NCBI GenBank assembly: GCA_015232365.1
Contig: JADFZU010000004.1
Span: 29,114-93,113, forward strand
Reading direction: 5' to 3'
DNA: 64,000 bases
Source: Magnetococcales bacterium
GTDB lineage: Bacteria > Pseudomonadota > Magnetococcia > Magnetococcales > JADFYX01
Every line of letters starts with the position of its first letter. Position 1 is the stretch's first letter. The position numbers and the translations under genes are program-made. The notes under the pieces were generated by a model. The model made no database searches. It saw nothing but the letters and a program-made list of their open reading frames with translations, and was not told where the DNA came from. Below, piece after piece: positions 52,936 through 62,306 of the stretch.

Positions 52936-54096
52936 ATGTTACAAAAAAACAGCACAAAAAAACTTCAAGCTGCACAACCGGCTGCTCAAAAGCCGTGGAA
53001 AGTACCATATCTGGATATGCGTCTGGGTTACTCTCAACAACGGGAGGCAATTCTAGCCCGTATTAATGATGTTTGCAGCGATGCCAGGTTTATTCTTCGC
53101 CAGGAGGTCGAGGAGTTTGAGCAGAGAGCGGCTAAATTTTTGGGAGTAAAATATGCCATCGGTGTTGGTAACGGCTCCGATGCCATCTATTTTGGTCTTA
53201 AGGCGGCTGGCATTGCTCCTGGTGATGAAGTTATTACTGTGGCTCACACTTTTGTCGCTACACTGGCGGCAATTGATCGCTGTGGAGCTACGCCGGTGCT
53301 TGTTGATATTGGGCCGGATTTTAATATGGACCCTGAGGAGGTAGCAAAAAAGATAACAACAAAAACCAGGGGTATTGTTCCGGTCCACCTTAATGGTCGC
53401 TGCTGTAACATGGAGCCGATCATGAAACTAGCTAAAGATAATGGTCTGGTTGTGGTGGAGGATGCTGCTCAGGGCTTTGGTGCAAAATTAAATGGGGTTA
53501 ATGCCGGAGGCTTTGGTATTGCAGGTGCTTTTAGCTTTCACCCTATGAAGGTGTTGGCCTGTTTGGGTGACGGGGGATTGGTTACAACCAATGATGAAGA
53601 GGTTGCAAAACAGATTGCTCTGCTGCGTAATCACGGTCAGGAGAATAAAACCAATTTAAAGCAGTATGGTTACAACAGTCGCCTGGACAATCTGCAAGCA
53701 GCAATTTTGCTGGAGCGTTTAACCGGGTTGGAGACGGCTCTAGCCCGTCGTCGTGAGGTTGCAGGAGTGTACCATGAGGCTTTTAAAGATCTGGCAGGTC
53801 TGGTCTGCCCTCTGCCGCCGGATTCCGGTCCTTACCATGATATCTATAGCTCTTATGTTCTTTGCCACCAAGATCGTGACAGTTTAGCGGCTCATTTGCA
53901 GCAGAAGGGAGTTGAGGTGTTCAGTCACTGGTCACCACCTCTTCATCAGCAGTCGGGACTGAATTTAACTCCGGTTTCTCTACCAATGACCGAACAGCTC
54001 TCTGCCCAGGTTATCTCTCTGCCGGTATTTCCAGAGATTACCGACGAGCAGGTGGAGTATGTGATAGAGGCTGTTAGCGATTTTTGTGGTAGATAA
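52936..54096 (+). CDS. DegT/DnrJ/EryC1 family PLP aminotransferase
   Basis: 386 residues. KYAIGVGNGSDAIYFGLKAA is the family N-terminal signature; the PLP-binding Lys lies in FSFHPMKVLACLGDGGLVTT; GQENKTNLKQYGYNSRLDNL is the substrate-site loop. These enzymes transaminate keto sugars or cyclitols. It follows E1 beta by 18 bases, so co-transcription is very likely. The first about 15 residues are low-complexity, so the start could be later. Confidence 0.93.
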   Translation: MLQKNSTKKLQAAQPAAQKPWKVPYLDMRLGYSQQREAILARINDVCSDARFILRQEVEEFEQRAAKFLGVKYAIGVGNGSDAIYFGLKAAGIAPGDEVITVAHTFVATLAAIDRCGATPVLVDIGPDFNMDPEEVAKKITTKTRGIVPVHLNGRCCNMEPIMKLAKDNGLVVVEDAAQGFGAKLNGVNAGGFGIAGAFSFHPMKVLACLGDGGLVTTNDEEVAKQIALLRNHGQENKTNLKQYGYNSRLDNLQAAILLERLTGLETALARRREVAGVYHEAFKDLAGLVCPLPPDSGPYHDIYSSYVLCHQDRDSLAAHLQQKGVEVFSHWSPPLHQQSGLNLTPVSLPMTEQLSAQVISLPVFPEITDEQVEYVIEAVSDFCGR

Positions 54097-54124
54097 AGTC
54101 TTTTAAATAAATAAGAGCATATAA

Positions 54125-55012
54125 ATGGCAAAAATATTGATTACCGGTGCTGAAGGGTTTGTTGGTCTTAATTTAGCAAAAGCACTGCTTAAAGCTGGCT
54201 ATCAAATCAAAGGGACCGATTTGGTCGAGCGGAAAAACTTCCCAGCCTCTCAGCAGTTTATTCAAGGCAACCTTAATGATAAGAGCTTTAGCGACTCTCT
54301 GCTTGATGATGTTGATGGAGTTATCCATTTAGCTGGTGTTAGCAGAGCAGGAGAAGGGCGGAGAGATCCCGTTGCCTGTGCCCAGGCAAATGTAATGGCT
54401 TCGGTAAATATCTGCCAGGGGATTTGTGGTCAACAGCGTAAGATGTGGCTGATTCTAGGCAGTACCAGAGAGGTTGATCAGTTACAAAAACAGGCCGCAG
54501 CAGAGTCGTTGAACGATTTTTATGCTATTAGCAAACAGGCCATGGAGGATATGGCAAGCAGCTTTGCTCAAGAGGGCTGTTTTCCGGTGCTGATCATGCG
54601 TCTATCTGATGTCTACGGTGTAGATAATGATCATCAGGGTAAACTGCTACCTAATTTTGTCAAGTTGGCAAAAGCTGGTGAGACCCTGGAGGTGCGGAAC
54701 AATAGCATCCTATTTTATTACACCCATATTCTTGATGTAATAGATGCTTTTCTCGATGGCATAGCAAGCTTTGAAAACAATCCAGCACCGATAGAGATCC
54801 GGCGTATTTGGAGTGATGAAGGGATTTCGATTCAAGGATTGGCGGAGTTGGTTTGTAAAGCAACCAGCTCTGCATCAAAAATTTCTCTGTCAATTACTGA
54901 TGATGGTCAGGAAAGCAACAGGAAAAAATTAACAAAGTCTGATACATCAGGTGGATTGTGGAGTTTTGAGCCGAAAATAGATTTGGCTGCTGGAATAAAA
55001 TCCATGCTTTGA
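54125..55012 (+). CDS. NAD-dependent epimerase/dehydratase (extended SDR)
   Basis: 295 residues. NAD-binding ITGAEGFVGLNLAKALL (GxxGxxG), catalytic YxxxK in FYAISKQAMEDM, and DVDGVIHLAGVSRAGEGRRD. The family acts on nucleotide sugars. The Ser/Thr usually found before YxxxK lies in LGSTREVD. It follows the aminotransferase by 28 bases. Substrate not determinable. Confidence 0.9.
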   Translation: MAKILITGAEGFVGLNLAKALLKAGYQIKGTDLVERKNFPASQQFIQGNLNDKSFSDSLLDDVDGVIHLAGVSRAGEGRRDPVACAQANVMASVNICQGICGQQRKMWLILGSTREVDQLQKQAAAESLNDFYAISKQAMEDMASSFAQEGCFPVLIMRLSDVYGVDNDHQGKLLPNFVKLAKAGETLEVRNNSILFYYTHILDVIDAFLDGIASFENNPAPIEIRRIWSDEGISIQGLAELVCKATSSASKISLSITDDGQESNRKKLTKSDTSGGLWSFEPKIDLAAGIKSML

Positions 55013-55150
55013 GGCCGGTAATTTTCCAGTAGTTATTGAAAAACAGATTAATTGTTATTTGGTTTTTACCGAAGAGGTAGTAGTAGGTAAATATTAACGA
55101 TACTTAATGGCTGGCTATAAGTCTTTATTTTTGATGGAATAATAATAAAA

Positions 55151-56659
55151 ATGGCAAAGATTAAGAAGTTTCTTTTTTTAGTTCCCAACACCAGATGGTT
55201 TGGTAAGCGGCACTGGAACTGGTTTACACCAGCAGTTGCACTGTTAGCTCCGGTTTTAGAGCGGCATGGTCTTGAGGTGGATATTATTGAAGCCAATATT
55301 GACAATCTAAGCCGGGATCAGGTCAAGGATCGGATCAGGGATTCTGGGACTGATGTGGTTGGCATTTCCAATATGTCTCTTGAGTATTGGCGGCAGGCCC
55401 ACCTCTGTGCTGAGCTGGTAAAACAGGTTGATGGCAATATCACAACAATTATGGGTGGGGTTCACCCGACAACAATGCCAGAAAAGGTGATGGAGGATGT
55501 CAATATTGATTTTGTTGTTCTCTCTGAGGGTGAAGAGAGGCTACCTGATCTTTTGGCAGCTCTTGGTAGTGAAGAGCCAGATTTTTCTCAACTAAACGGG
55601 CTCTGTTACCGTCAAGATGGTGAGGTGATCATAAAGCATCCTGTAGGTTGGATACACGATCTGGATGCTTTGCCGTTTCCTGATTATAAGCGGTTTAACT
55701 GGAAGTCGGTGATGTTTTCTGAGCAGAAATCTGCTGTTGGACTAGGTTCTAAACGGTCGCCGGTTGGATTGGTGCTTTCCTCTAGAGGCTGCCGTCTTAA
55801 ATGTAGTTTCTGTGCTGCACCTCTAGTCAGCGGCAGTGGAGTCCGTCTGCGTAGTGCTGAAAATGTTCTGGCTGAGATTGATATGCTGGTCAAAGAGTAT
55901 GAGATCAAAGAGCTGATCTTTACCGATGATGAAATGTACGCAGACCGGGAACGTTGTATTCAAATTTTCAACGGGCTAAAAGAACGTAACTATGACCTTA
56001 TTTGGAAAAACCTCAATCTGGCCTCTTGGAAGCTGGACCGTGAAATTCTTGAGTTGATGAAAGAGACCGGCTGTTATCAGATTATTATCTCTCCGGAGTC
56101 CGGCAGTGATAGGGTGTTGAAAAAAATTATTCATAAACCTGGTAATAAAAAACAGATTTTACAAGTTGCCCAGTGGTGCAAAGAGTTGGATATCGAGGTA
56201 AATGCTGATTTTGTTATCGGTTTTCCTGGTGAGACCTGGGACGAGATTCGAGAGACCATGGCTTTTGCCGAAAAGCTTGATGTTGATCAGGTGAAGTTTG
56301 CTATTGCTACACCTTTTCCCGGTACTGAACTATTTCAAACAGCCGTTGATGGTGGTTACCTGCCTGCTGATTTTAATTTTTACCGTGACGATACCTTGGG
56401 GTTTGCTGCCGGTTTTATTGAGACCGAACATTTCACAGTACGAGAGTTGCAAATAATCCGTTGTTATGAGTGGGACCGGATCAACTTTAAAACACCAGAA
56501 AAAATTGCCCGTTATGCCGCAATGAATATGATGACTGTTGAAGAGTTGGAAGAGTTCCGCTGTAACAGCCGGCGTAATGTCGGTCTCTATTTTCCTGATC
56601 AGGCTGAAGATGAACGTGAAGAGGGTGATCAGGTTATACGTGTCGGCGACAAAGTTTAA
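55151..56659 (+). CDS. B12-binding-domain radical SAM enzyme (1)
   Basis: 502 residues. An N-terminal cobalamin-binding Rossmann domain (about 1-140; LVPNTRWFGKRHWNWFTPAV; MGGVHPTTMPEKVMED) precedes a radical SAM core with CRLKCSFC (in LSSRGCRLKCSFCAAPL, about residue 218) and IIISPESGSDRVLKKIIHK. Class B rSAM enzymes methylate unactivated carbons or rearrange skeletons. It is about 43% of a probable pair with the next gene. The substrate is unknown. Confidence 0.92.
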   Translation: MAKIKKFLFLVPNTRWFGKRHWNWFTPAVALLAPVLERHGLEVDIIEANIDNLSRDQVKDRIRDSGTDVVGISNMSLEYWRQAHLCAELVKQVDGNITTIMGGVHPTTMPEKVMEDVNIDFVVLSEGEERLPDLLAALGSEEPDFSQLNGLCYRQDGEVIIKHPVGWIHDLDALPFPDYKRFNWKSVMFSEQKSAVGLGSKRSPVGLVLSSRGCRLKCSFCAAPLVSGSGVRLRSAENVLAEIDMLVKEYEIKELIFTDDEMYADRERCIQIFNGLKERNYDLIWKNLNLASWKLDREILELMKETGCYQIIISPESGSDRVLKKIIHKPGNKKQILQVAQWCKELDIEVNADFVIGFPGETWDEIRETMAFAEKLDVDQVKFAIATPFPGTELFQTAVDGGYLPADFNFYRDDTLGFAAGFIETEHFTVRELQIIRCYEWDRINFKTPEKIARYAAMNMMTVEELEEFRCNSRRNVGLYFPDQAEDEREEGDQVIRVGDKV

Positions 56660-56692
56660 CTCAATTTATTTATAAGCAAAAAGAGACTATCT

Positions 56693-57958
56693 ATGCGAAT
56701 TATGTTGATGACGCTACCAAGCGAAGGTGAGCCAAGAGACTACACTACTCCTGCCCACTTTTCTGTTGGTAAACTTAGATATATTCCGCTGGGTATTCTT
56801 GCTGTTGCTAGCGGTATTGATAAAAAACATGAAGTAAGGATCTTTGATAGCTCCAGCTTTAACCTCAGCATTGATCAAGCCATAAAAGAGATAAAAGAGT
56901 GGCAACCTGATGTCTTGGGTATGAACGCCTCAATCGGAACCGCCTACAGCATGAGCCGTATTCTTCGTGAAGTTCAAGGTCCAATAAAGGTAGTTGGCGG
57001 CCCCCACACCACCAACTTTGCCGAGCAGATTATCTCTCTTGGTGCCAAAGCTGTCTTTATACACGATGCCGATTTTAACTTTAATGAGTGGCTTGATGAC
57101 GGTTGTCAGCCTGGAATATTTAACGGTTATGTTGACGAGCTTGACAGCTTGCCTATGCCTGCTCTAGAGCTACTCAACCTGGACGATTATTCTATCAAGC
57201 CGGAACAGAGCGGCAAGGTGTTGCTAAAAAACCAAGGTCTGCGTTTCCCGATGTATAGCTCAAAGGGGTGTCCTTTTCACTGTACATATTGTGATAACCA
57301 GCAGAAATCATTCCGTTTTAAAAGTCCTAAGCGGGTGGTGGACGAGATGGAGCTGTATCTGGACCACGGTGCTGAGTCCATCCATATGATGGATGACTGT
57401 TTTAATATCAAAGGTTCCAGGGTTCTAGAGATCTGTGCAGAGATAAAGCGGCGTAACCTGAAATTTGACTGGAGTGCTAGAGGTAGAGCAAAAATTAATG
57501 TCAAGACTGCCGAAGCCCTTAAAGAGGCCGGTTGTATGCGTCTCCATGTTGGGGTAGAGACTCTTGATCCTGGATTGTTGAAGTCGATAAACAAATCTAC
57601 AACAATAGAGATTATGCAGGGCTTTTTTGATATTTGCCGGGAGGTAGGGATTCAGACTCTCGGTTATTTTATCATCGGCCTGCCTGGCGAGACTAGCGAA
57701 TACCGGAAGAGGCTTCCTGAGCTTATTAGAAAAATGGGGATAGATATTCCATTTTTCAACATTCTGTTTCCTCTGCCCCACTCAGAACTTTATGATGACT
57801 TTGTTGCCAATGGGGTTTTTCCTAATGATTTTTGGAAAGATTATGCCCTAAATCCAACTCCAGATTTTCAACCCCCTGCATACGCTGAACCGGAGCTTCA
57901 TCAAGAACTTCTTGATACGGCTGAGTGGTATGTTAAAGAGTTTTTTGATGATAAATAG
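56693..57958 (+). CDS. B12-binding-domain radical SAM enzyme (2)
   Basis: 421 residues. Cobalamin-like domain (about 1-145; IKEWQPDVLGMNASIGTAYS; VVGGPHTTNFAEQIISLGAK), then radical SAM motif CPFHCTYC (in YSSKGCPFHCTYCDNQQ) and LHVGVETLDPGLLKSINKS. Same domain order as the preceding gene, but only distantly similar. It starts 33 bases after the first rSAM gene and is followed by a glycosyltransferase gene. Confidence 0.92.
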   Translation: MRIMLMTLPSEGEPRDYTTPAHFSVGKLRYIPLGILAVASGIDKKHEVRIFDSSSFNLSIDQAIKEIKEWQPDVLGMNASIGTAYSMSRILREVQGPIKVVGGPHTTNFAEQIISLGAKAVFIHDADFNFNEWLDDGCQPGIFNGYVDELDSLPMPALELLNLDDYSIKPEQSGKVLLKNQGLRFPMYSSKGCPFHCTYCDNQQKSFRFKSPKRVVDEMELYLDHGAESIHMMDDCFNIKGSRVLEICAEIKRRNLKFDWSARGRAKINVKTAEALKEAGCMRLHVGVETLDPGLLKSINKSTTIEIMQGFFDICREVGIQTLGYFIIGLPGETSEYRKRLPELIRKMGIDIPFFNILFPLPHSELYDDFVANGVFPNDFWKDYALNPTPDFQPPAYAEPELHQELLDTAEWYVKEFFDDK

Positions 57959-57970
57959 GTTGGGAATTTA

Positions 57971-59257
57971 ATGCTAAAATTTGATTTTTGTCGCCATGCT
58001 GCCGCCCATGAAGATTTGCAAAGGTTTATCAATAGAAGTTGGAACCCAGAAAATGTTGCTAAACGGAGCGATGAAAAAACTGCTTTTCTAAATAGTTTGC
58101 AGTTAGCATCGAAACAGCGGCAGGTTGTGGTTTTTATAGCTGTGCATCAAGGCAACTTTCCCAGTATTGAGTTTATTGCCCACGGTTTTAAAGCTGATGA
58201 AAACCTCTCAATCCACGGTATATATATCAACTCTCCACCTCCTGAAAATCTTTATTCTACCGATTTTTTTTGTAAGGGATCGTTAGCAGTTTTTTATGAT
58301 TTGATCAGCTCATTACCTGGGATTACAGTCTATCTACAGAGCCATGCAAAATGGATTTTTCTCAATCCTCTTCTGCGTCAAAGCAACCCAAAACTGACAA
58401 TATATAATGAAGTATATGATTGGATGGAGCCTTTGGTTGGCGAAAACCAGGAGTTTTTTGATAAAGAGGGGCTTTTCTCAATATTGGAGATGGAGTGGAT
58501 AAAAGACGGCGAAGAGTATGTGCGCAATAATAGTGACGGCTATCTATATAAAGGTGGCGGCTCCTGGATGGATGGAGTTTTAAAAAGAGCCATATCTCCT
58601 TCGTTGCACATGCTGCCTTGCAACCCAAAAGCGTGGAATTTGCCACCCGCAGGCAAAACAGATATAGATGATTCGATAAGATTGGTTTACACAGGCCAGA
58701 TAAAAGCGAGCAGTGATCGCCGGGAACTTTTAGGCCACATGAACTTTCTACCGATGATTGACGATCTATCCCGGCAAGGGGTAAGTGTGACAATCTATAT
58801 TCCAACCCACTTTAGTGAGGATCAGGCTAAAAGCACATTTTGTGAATACTATAATCTTGCCGAGAAGAGTCCACTGTTTGAGATAAAAATGGGTGTTGTC
58901 CAGCCTGCACTCTTTAAAAAGCTCCATGGAGCTTTTACGTTTGGCCTGATGATTAACTATTTAGATGCAGACAACAAGGTAGGTATTGAACATTTCCATG
59001 AGGCGGTTTCCAGTAAGATCTTTACCTATCTGGCTTCTGGTCTGCCGGTGCTCATTGGTGAAGAGTATAGATTCATGGCTAAACTTATCACCACGGAGGG
59101 GGTAGGGGTGGTTATATCTAGAGAGCAGCTCAATAATTTAGATGCGGCCCTGGCAGATGTGGATTACCAGCAGCTTTTGGTTAATGTAGAACGTTTTCAG
59201 AAAAAATATAATATTGAGGCTTTTTTACCTAAGCTAAAAGAGTTTATGGGCTTATAA
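57971..59257 (+). CDS. Putative GT-B fold glycosyltransferase
   Basis: 428 residues. The C-terminal half shows a GT4-like donor-site pattern: SSKIFTYLASGLPVLIGEEY followed by MAKLITTEGVGVVISREQ. The central domain reads SIRLVYTGQIKASSDRRELL and GVSVTIYIPTHFSEDQAK. No membrane span or signal is seen. It starts 12 bases after the second rSAM gene and ends one base before the convergent third rSAM gene. The acceptor is unknown; in context it may add sugars to a modified cyclitol, sugar or polyketide-like product. Confidence 0.75.
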   Translation: MLKFDFCRHAAAHEDLQRFINRSWNPENVAKRSDEKTAFLNSLQLASKQRQVVVFIAVHQGNFPSIEFIAHGFKADENLSIHGIYINSPPPENLYSTDFFCKGSLAVFYDLISSLPGITVYLQSHAKWIFLNPLLRQSNPKLTIYNEVYDWMEPLVGENQEFFDKEGLFSILEMEWIKDGEEYVRNNSDGYLYKGGGSWMDGVLKRAISPSLHMLPCNPKAWNLPPAGKTDIDDSIRLVYTGQIKASSDRRELLGHMNFLPMIDDLSRQGVSVTIYIPTHFSEDQAKSTFCEYYNLAEKSPLFEIKMGVVQPALFKKLHGAFTFGLMINYLDADNKVGIEHFHEAVSSKIFTYLASGLPVLIGEEYRFMAKLITTEGVGVVISREQLNNLDAALADVDYQQLLVNVERFQKKYNIEAFLPKLKEFMGL

Positions 59258-59258
59258 T

Positions 59259-60989
59259 CTAGGCTGGTATATGTGGTTTTACCCATGTGCATTGAGTTGA
59301 CTTTAGCTGCTCATGGCTCCAATCGTTATTGCTGATAGTGTTGCTAGCAACCATCTCCTGGTATATGGCAAATCCGGTTTTAACTGTTTTTGAACATTTT
59401 TGAACTGGGTATCTGTCCAAAATATCCAAAGCAGCTTGATAGAGTGCTAAAGCATTCTCCGGTTCGGAAATTTGATTCATAATAGCCCGTTTAGAGTCGT
59501 TATAGTTGTTGATGGATAACCGCTCTTCCAGGTTTTCGTGGTCTGGTAGTAGATCAACTTTATTAGAGACTATATCAGCTAACTGTTCAATAATCTCCAC
59601 CCTGGTAACTTCTTCACTGCTTACAGCCAACTCCTCAATCATCTCCCTTATTGCCGGAAACAGGCCGACCATTTGCACCCAAAAACTAAAACGTCTAGCT
59701 TTTCTTATATCATCAGATGAAAAATCATTATTAGAGAGAACCTGATAGGGGGGATCCTCAGTATGGACAATGCCCAACTTCTCTTTTTGATACCAAAATG
59801 GCGAGCCGGGAAGAACATATAAAGGGTATATTTTTACTTTCTCAGGTGCCATTGATAGAGCAAACTCAACAGCATCTCGGAATGTCTCATAACTATCCCC
59901 AGGCATGCCATAGATCAGGTCAAGCCAAATACGGGCTTTTGTATCAATCTTCCTTAGCAGTTTTAACTTTTTTATAAACGTATCTTTGTCGGCTTTTCTT
60001 CCCATTAAATCTAGAGCTGAAACGGTTGATGACTGTATGCCAAACTCATAACTGTGTTCTAGAATCGGACCTAAAAGTGGGATGTTGTTTTCTGTCAGGC
60101 AGTTAATATCCAACTCAAAATAGGTGGGAATTTTAAGTGGTGCATCTAAAATCCGTTTGAGGATAGCTTCGCCTCGTTTTCTGTTGTAGAAGATAAAGGC
60201 ATCACAAAAGCAGACAAAGCAGACACTATCATTGCTATATATTAAATCAATATCAGCCAGGCTCTGCTCAAGGGGTACATAGTTTAAAGAGCGGCTTTTT
60301 CTGCCCCAAATACAGAAACCACATTCATGAGGACAGCCTCGAAAGGTTTCTATAAATACATTGTGTTTTTTACCAGGTTGAAGATTTATAATGTTGCTGG
60401 CAAACGGAGAAGGAATTTTACCCAGATCTTCCGCAGGAAGAGTACCTGGGCTTAATTGAAAATTTCCGTTTTCATCAATATAGGCAATGCCGGGAATCGC
60501 CGGGTATTGGCTGGAATCAAGACCGCACTCCAGCACTCTCTTGAGACGTGTCTCACCACTACCGCATATAATTAGGGAGACATATGGGTTTTTGCCAAGC
60601 ATCTCTTCAGGGTTATATGATACTTGTGGGCCGCCCCAGATTATTGGTAGCTCTGCTAAGTTGTTGCGTAAGATCTGGCTGATTTTTACGCTGTGGTCAT
60701 AGTTCCATATGTAGACAGAAAAACCGACAATATCAGGTTTATGTTGCAAAATGGTAGTAGCTACATCTTCTGGAGAGTGAAAGTTTGGCAGATCTACTAT
60801 AACTGTATTGTAACGTGACTCAAGACCAGCATCAGAACTTATTGCACTTTTTAGAATGGCTGGGGCCAAGGAGTGCTGAAGAACTGAATCATCACCTGAT
60901 GGAAACAGACCTGAAGGGTAGACACTAACTAGAACAAAGTTAAGTTTGCTGCGGCTATAAGAGTTGTTTTGCAGTTCAGCAGAAGTCAT
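59259..60989 (-). CDS. B12-binding-domain radical SAM enzyme (3)
   Basis: 576 residues. Cobalamin-binding domain (about 15-150; KPDIVGFSVYIWNYDHSVKI; IIWGGPQVSYNPEEMLGK), radical SAM motif CPHECGFC (in ETFRGCPHECGFCIWGR, about residue 217), and a C-terminal domain of about 150 residues (DUF4080-like in form) with AIREMIEELAVSSEEVTRVE. Read leftward, convergent with the glycosyltransferase with a two-base gap. It may be a separate transcript serving the same pathway or a different one. Confidence 0.92.
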   Translation of the reverse strand: MTSAELQNNSYSRSKLNFVLVSVYPSGLFPSGDDSVLQHSLAPAILKSAISSDAGLESRYNTVIVDLPNFHSPEDVATTILQHKPDIVGFSVYIWNYDHSVKISQILRNNLAELPIIWGGPQVSYNPEEMLGKNPYVSLIICGSGETRLKRVLECGLDSSQYPAIPGIAYIDENGNFQLSPGTLPAEDLGKIPSPFASNIINLQPGKKHNVFIETFRGCPHECGFCIWGRKSRSLNYVPLEQSLADIDLIYSNDSVCFVCFCDAFIFYNRKRGEAILKRILDAPLKIPTYFELDINCLTENNIPLLGPILEHSYEFGIQSSTVSALDLMGRKADKDTFIKKLKLLRKIDTKARIWLDLIYGMPGDSYETFRDAVEFALSMAPEKVKIYPLYVLPGSPFWYQKEKLGIVHTEDPPYQVLSNNDFSSDDIRKARRFSFWVQMVGLFPAIREMIEELAVSSEEVTRVEIIEQLADIVSNKVDLLPDHENLEERLSINNYNDSKRAIMNQISEPENALALYQAALDILDRYPVQKCSKTVKTGFAIYQEMVASNTISNNDWSHEQLKSTQCTWVKPHIPA

Positions 60990-61530
60990 TTTTTAACCGA
61001 TTGTTTTTGTAGCATAAATACAAAACTTCCATGCAAGTTTATCTGATTTTTTTAGTCTGAGAAATGGTAACCACTCATAATCGTGGAAGTTTAGCCTAAC
61101 ATACCGATTTTTGCTATGTTATTTCCGCATGTTTTTAAAAGTGTTAAACCAACAAAAATTTGTCTGCTATTTGGAATATGGAGACTATTTTTATAAATTT
61201 TTGTTCTCCTATTCTACTTTTAATGCATTTTTTCTAAAACAATAAACTATCTACAAAAATGGCTTGACATAGATTGCAAAACAAATTTGTTTTTGATTGT
61301 AAATTGCTAATATTACACTCTTTATAGAAGTTGTTTTATGAGTTGAAAAAGCAGAATAGCAGAATGTAGATGGTAGAGTCTAACTTTTGATAAATCATGG
61401 AAATAACCACTCATCTACTTTGTGAAATTTAGTAGGCATAGAAGCTGCATAATAGCCATTACCTGATGTTGCTAGAACAAATATATAGAACTTTTATCAG
61501 GGTAAAATCAGTTATAAGGCTGGAGATGTC
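60990..61530. other. Intergenic region with palindrome near a promoter
   Basis: 541 AT-rich bases with no gene. A -35-like TTGACA lies at 61264-61269. A 16-base perfect palindrome, AAAACAAATTTGTTTT, lies at 61278-61293, where a repressor could bind. Both would serve the rightward gene at 61531, about 240 bases away. Confidence 0.35.
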
Positions 61531-62250
61531 ATGCAAGATCAAATTCAACTATTCGCTAATAAAAACAAGATATCTAGAGATGAGCTTAAAAACCAGATCT
61601 GGAAAAAATTTCAGCAACTGCTGAGTGACAATGATACCGCAAATATGGATGCCATAGTCTCTCTTGGTTTGATTGATTCAGTGACACTTGGGGAAAAACT
61701 TGTAGAGATGTTTAGCAATCTCTGCTCAAGACCAAACTGTCCAAAAAATAGTGTACCAGCAGAGTCGCGTATCCATTTTGTGGTCACAGAAGAGCAGAGA
61801 AACCCATCCCAATCGCACCACATTCACCAAGCCATGCTTTTGTTTAAGTATATGAAAAAACGTCAGCTAGAACTCTCTGTTGAGCATCTTGACTTTTTGA
61901 AAAAACGCCAAGAGGCATTTCTTGAAAATGGCTGTTTAGATTTTTTTAAAGATTCCATGCTTATTTTCTCTCCTACTGACTCTGTAGTACAGAAAATCTA
62001 CCGCTCCTACTGGGAGAGAAATTGGGATGATGGTATCAGGCTTGTGCATAGCATGACTGGTATTAAGCCTAATGAGTTGGCCATTGGCGAGTTGAGCAGT
62101 ATTGAAGATGAAATGAAGGGAAACTCTCTCTCTGCGAAAATCAAACACAGACTACAAGAGACATTCCGCACATCGAAAAAGAAGGGAATCAATCCGGACC
62201 AGCAGATGAATGTAGTCTGCAATGAAGTTGTTAAATTTCTCTACGCCTAG
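61531..62250 (+). CDS. Hypothetical helical protein
   Basis: 239 residues, mostly alpha-helical, with a Cys pair in CSRPNCPKNS and charged helices (KYMKKRQLELSVEHLDFLKK). No signal peptide or membrane span. No family recognised. The start has GGAGATGTC just before ATG. A bidirectional terminator follows. Isolated between the biosynthetic cluster and the RTX protein. Confidence 0.6.
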   Translation: MQDQIQLFANKNKISRDELKNQIWKKFQQLLSDNDTANMDAIVSLGLIDSVTLGEKLVEMFSNLCSRPNCPKNSVPAESRIHFVVTEEQRNPSQSHHIHQAMLLFKYMKKRQLELSVEHLDFLKKRQEAFLENGCLDFFKDSMLIFSPTDSVVQKIYRSYWERNWDDGIRLVHSMTGIKPNELAIGELSSIEDEMKGNSLSAKIKHRLQETFRTSKKKGINPDQQMNVVCNEVVKFLYA

Positions 62251-62259
62251 TTTGAAAGC

Positions 62260-62295
62260 TTAAAATTGGGTGGCTTGCTAGCCCCCCAATTTTAA
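62260..62295. terminator. Bidirectional terminator
   Basis: TTAAAATTGGG-T-GGC, loop TTGCTA, GCC-C-CCCAATTTTAA: a stem of about 14 pairs with A-rich and T-rich flanks on either side. It lies between the rightward gene at 61531 and the leftward RTX gene. Confidence 0.8.
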
Positions 62296-62306
62296 AGGCA
62301 GGTTGT

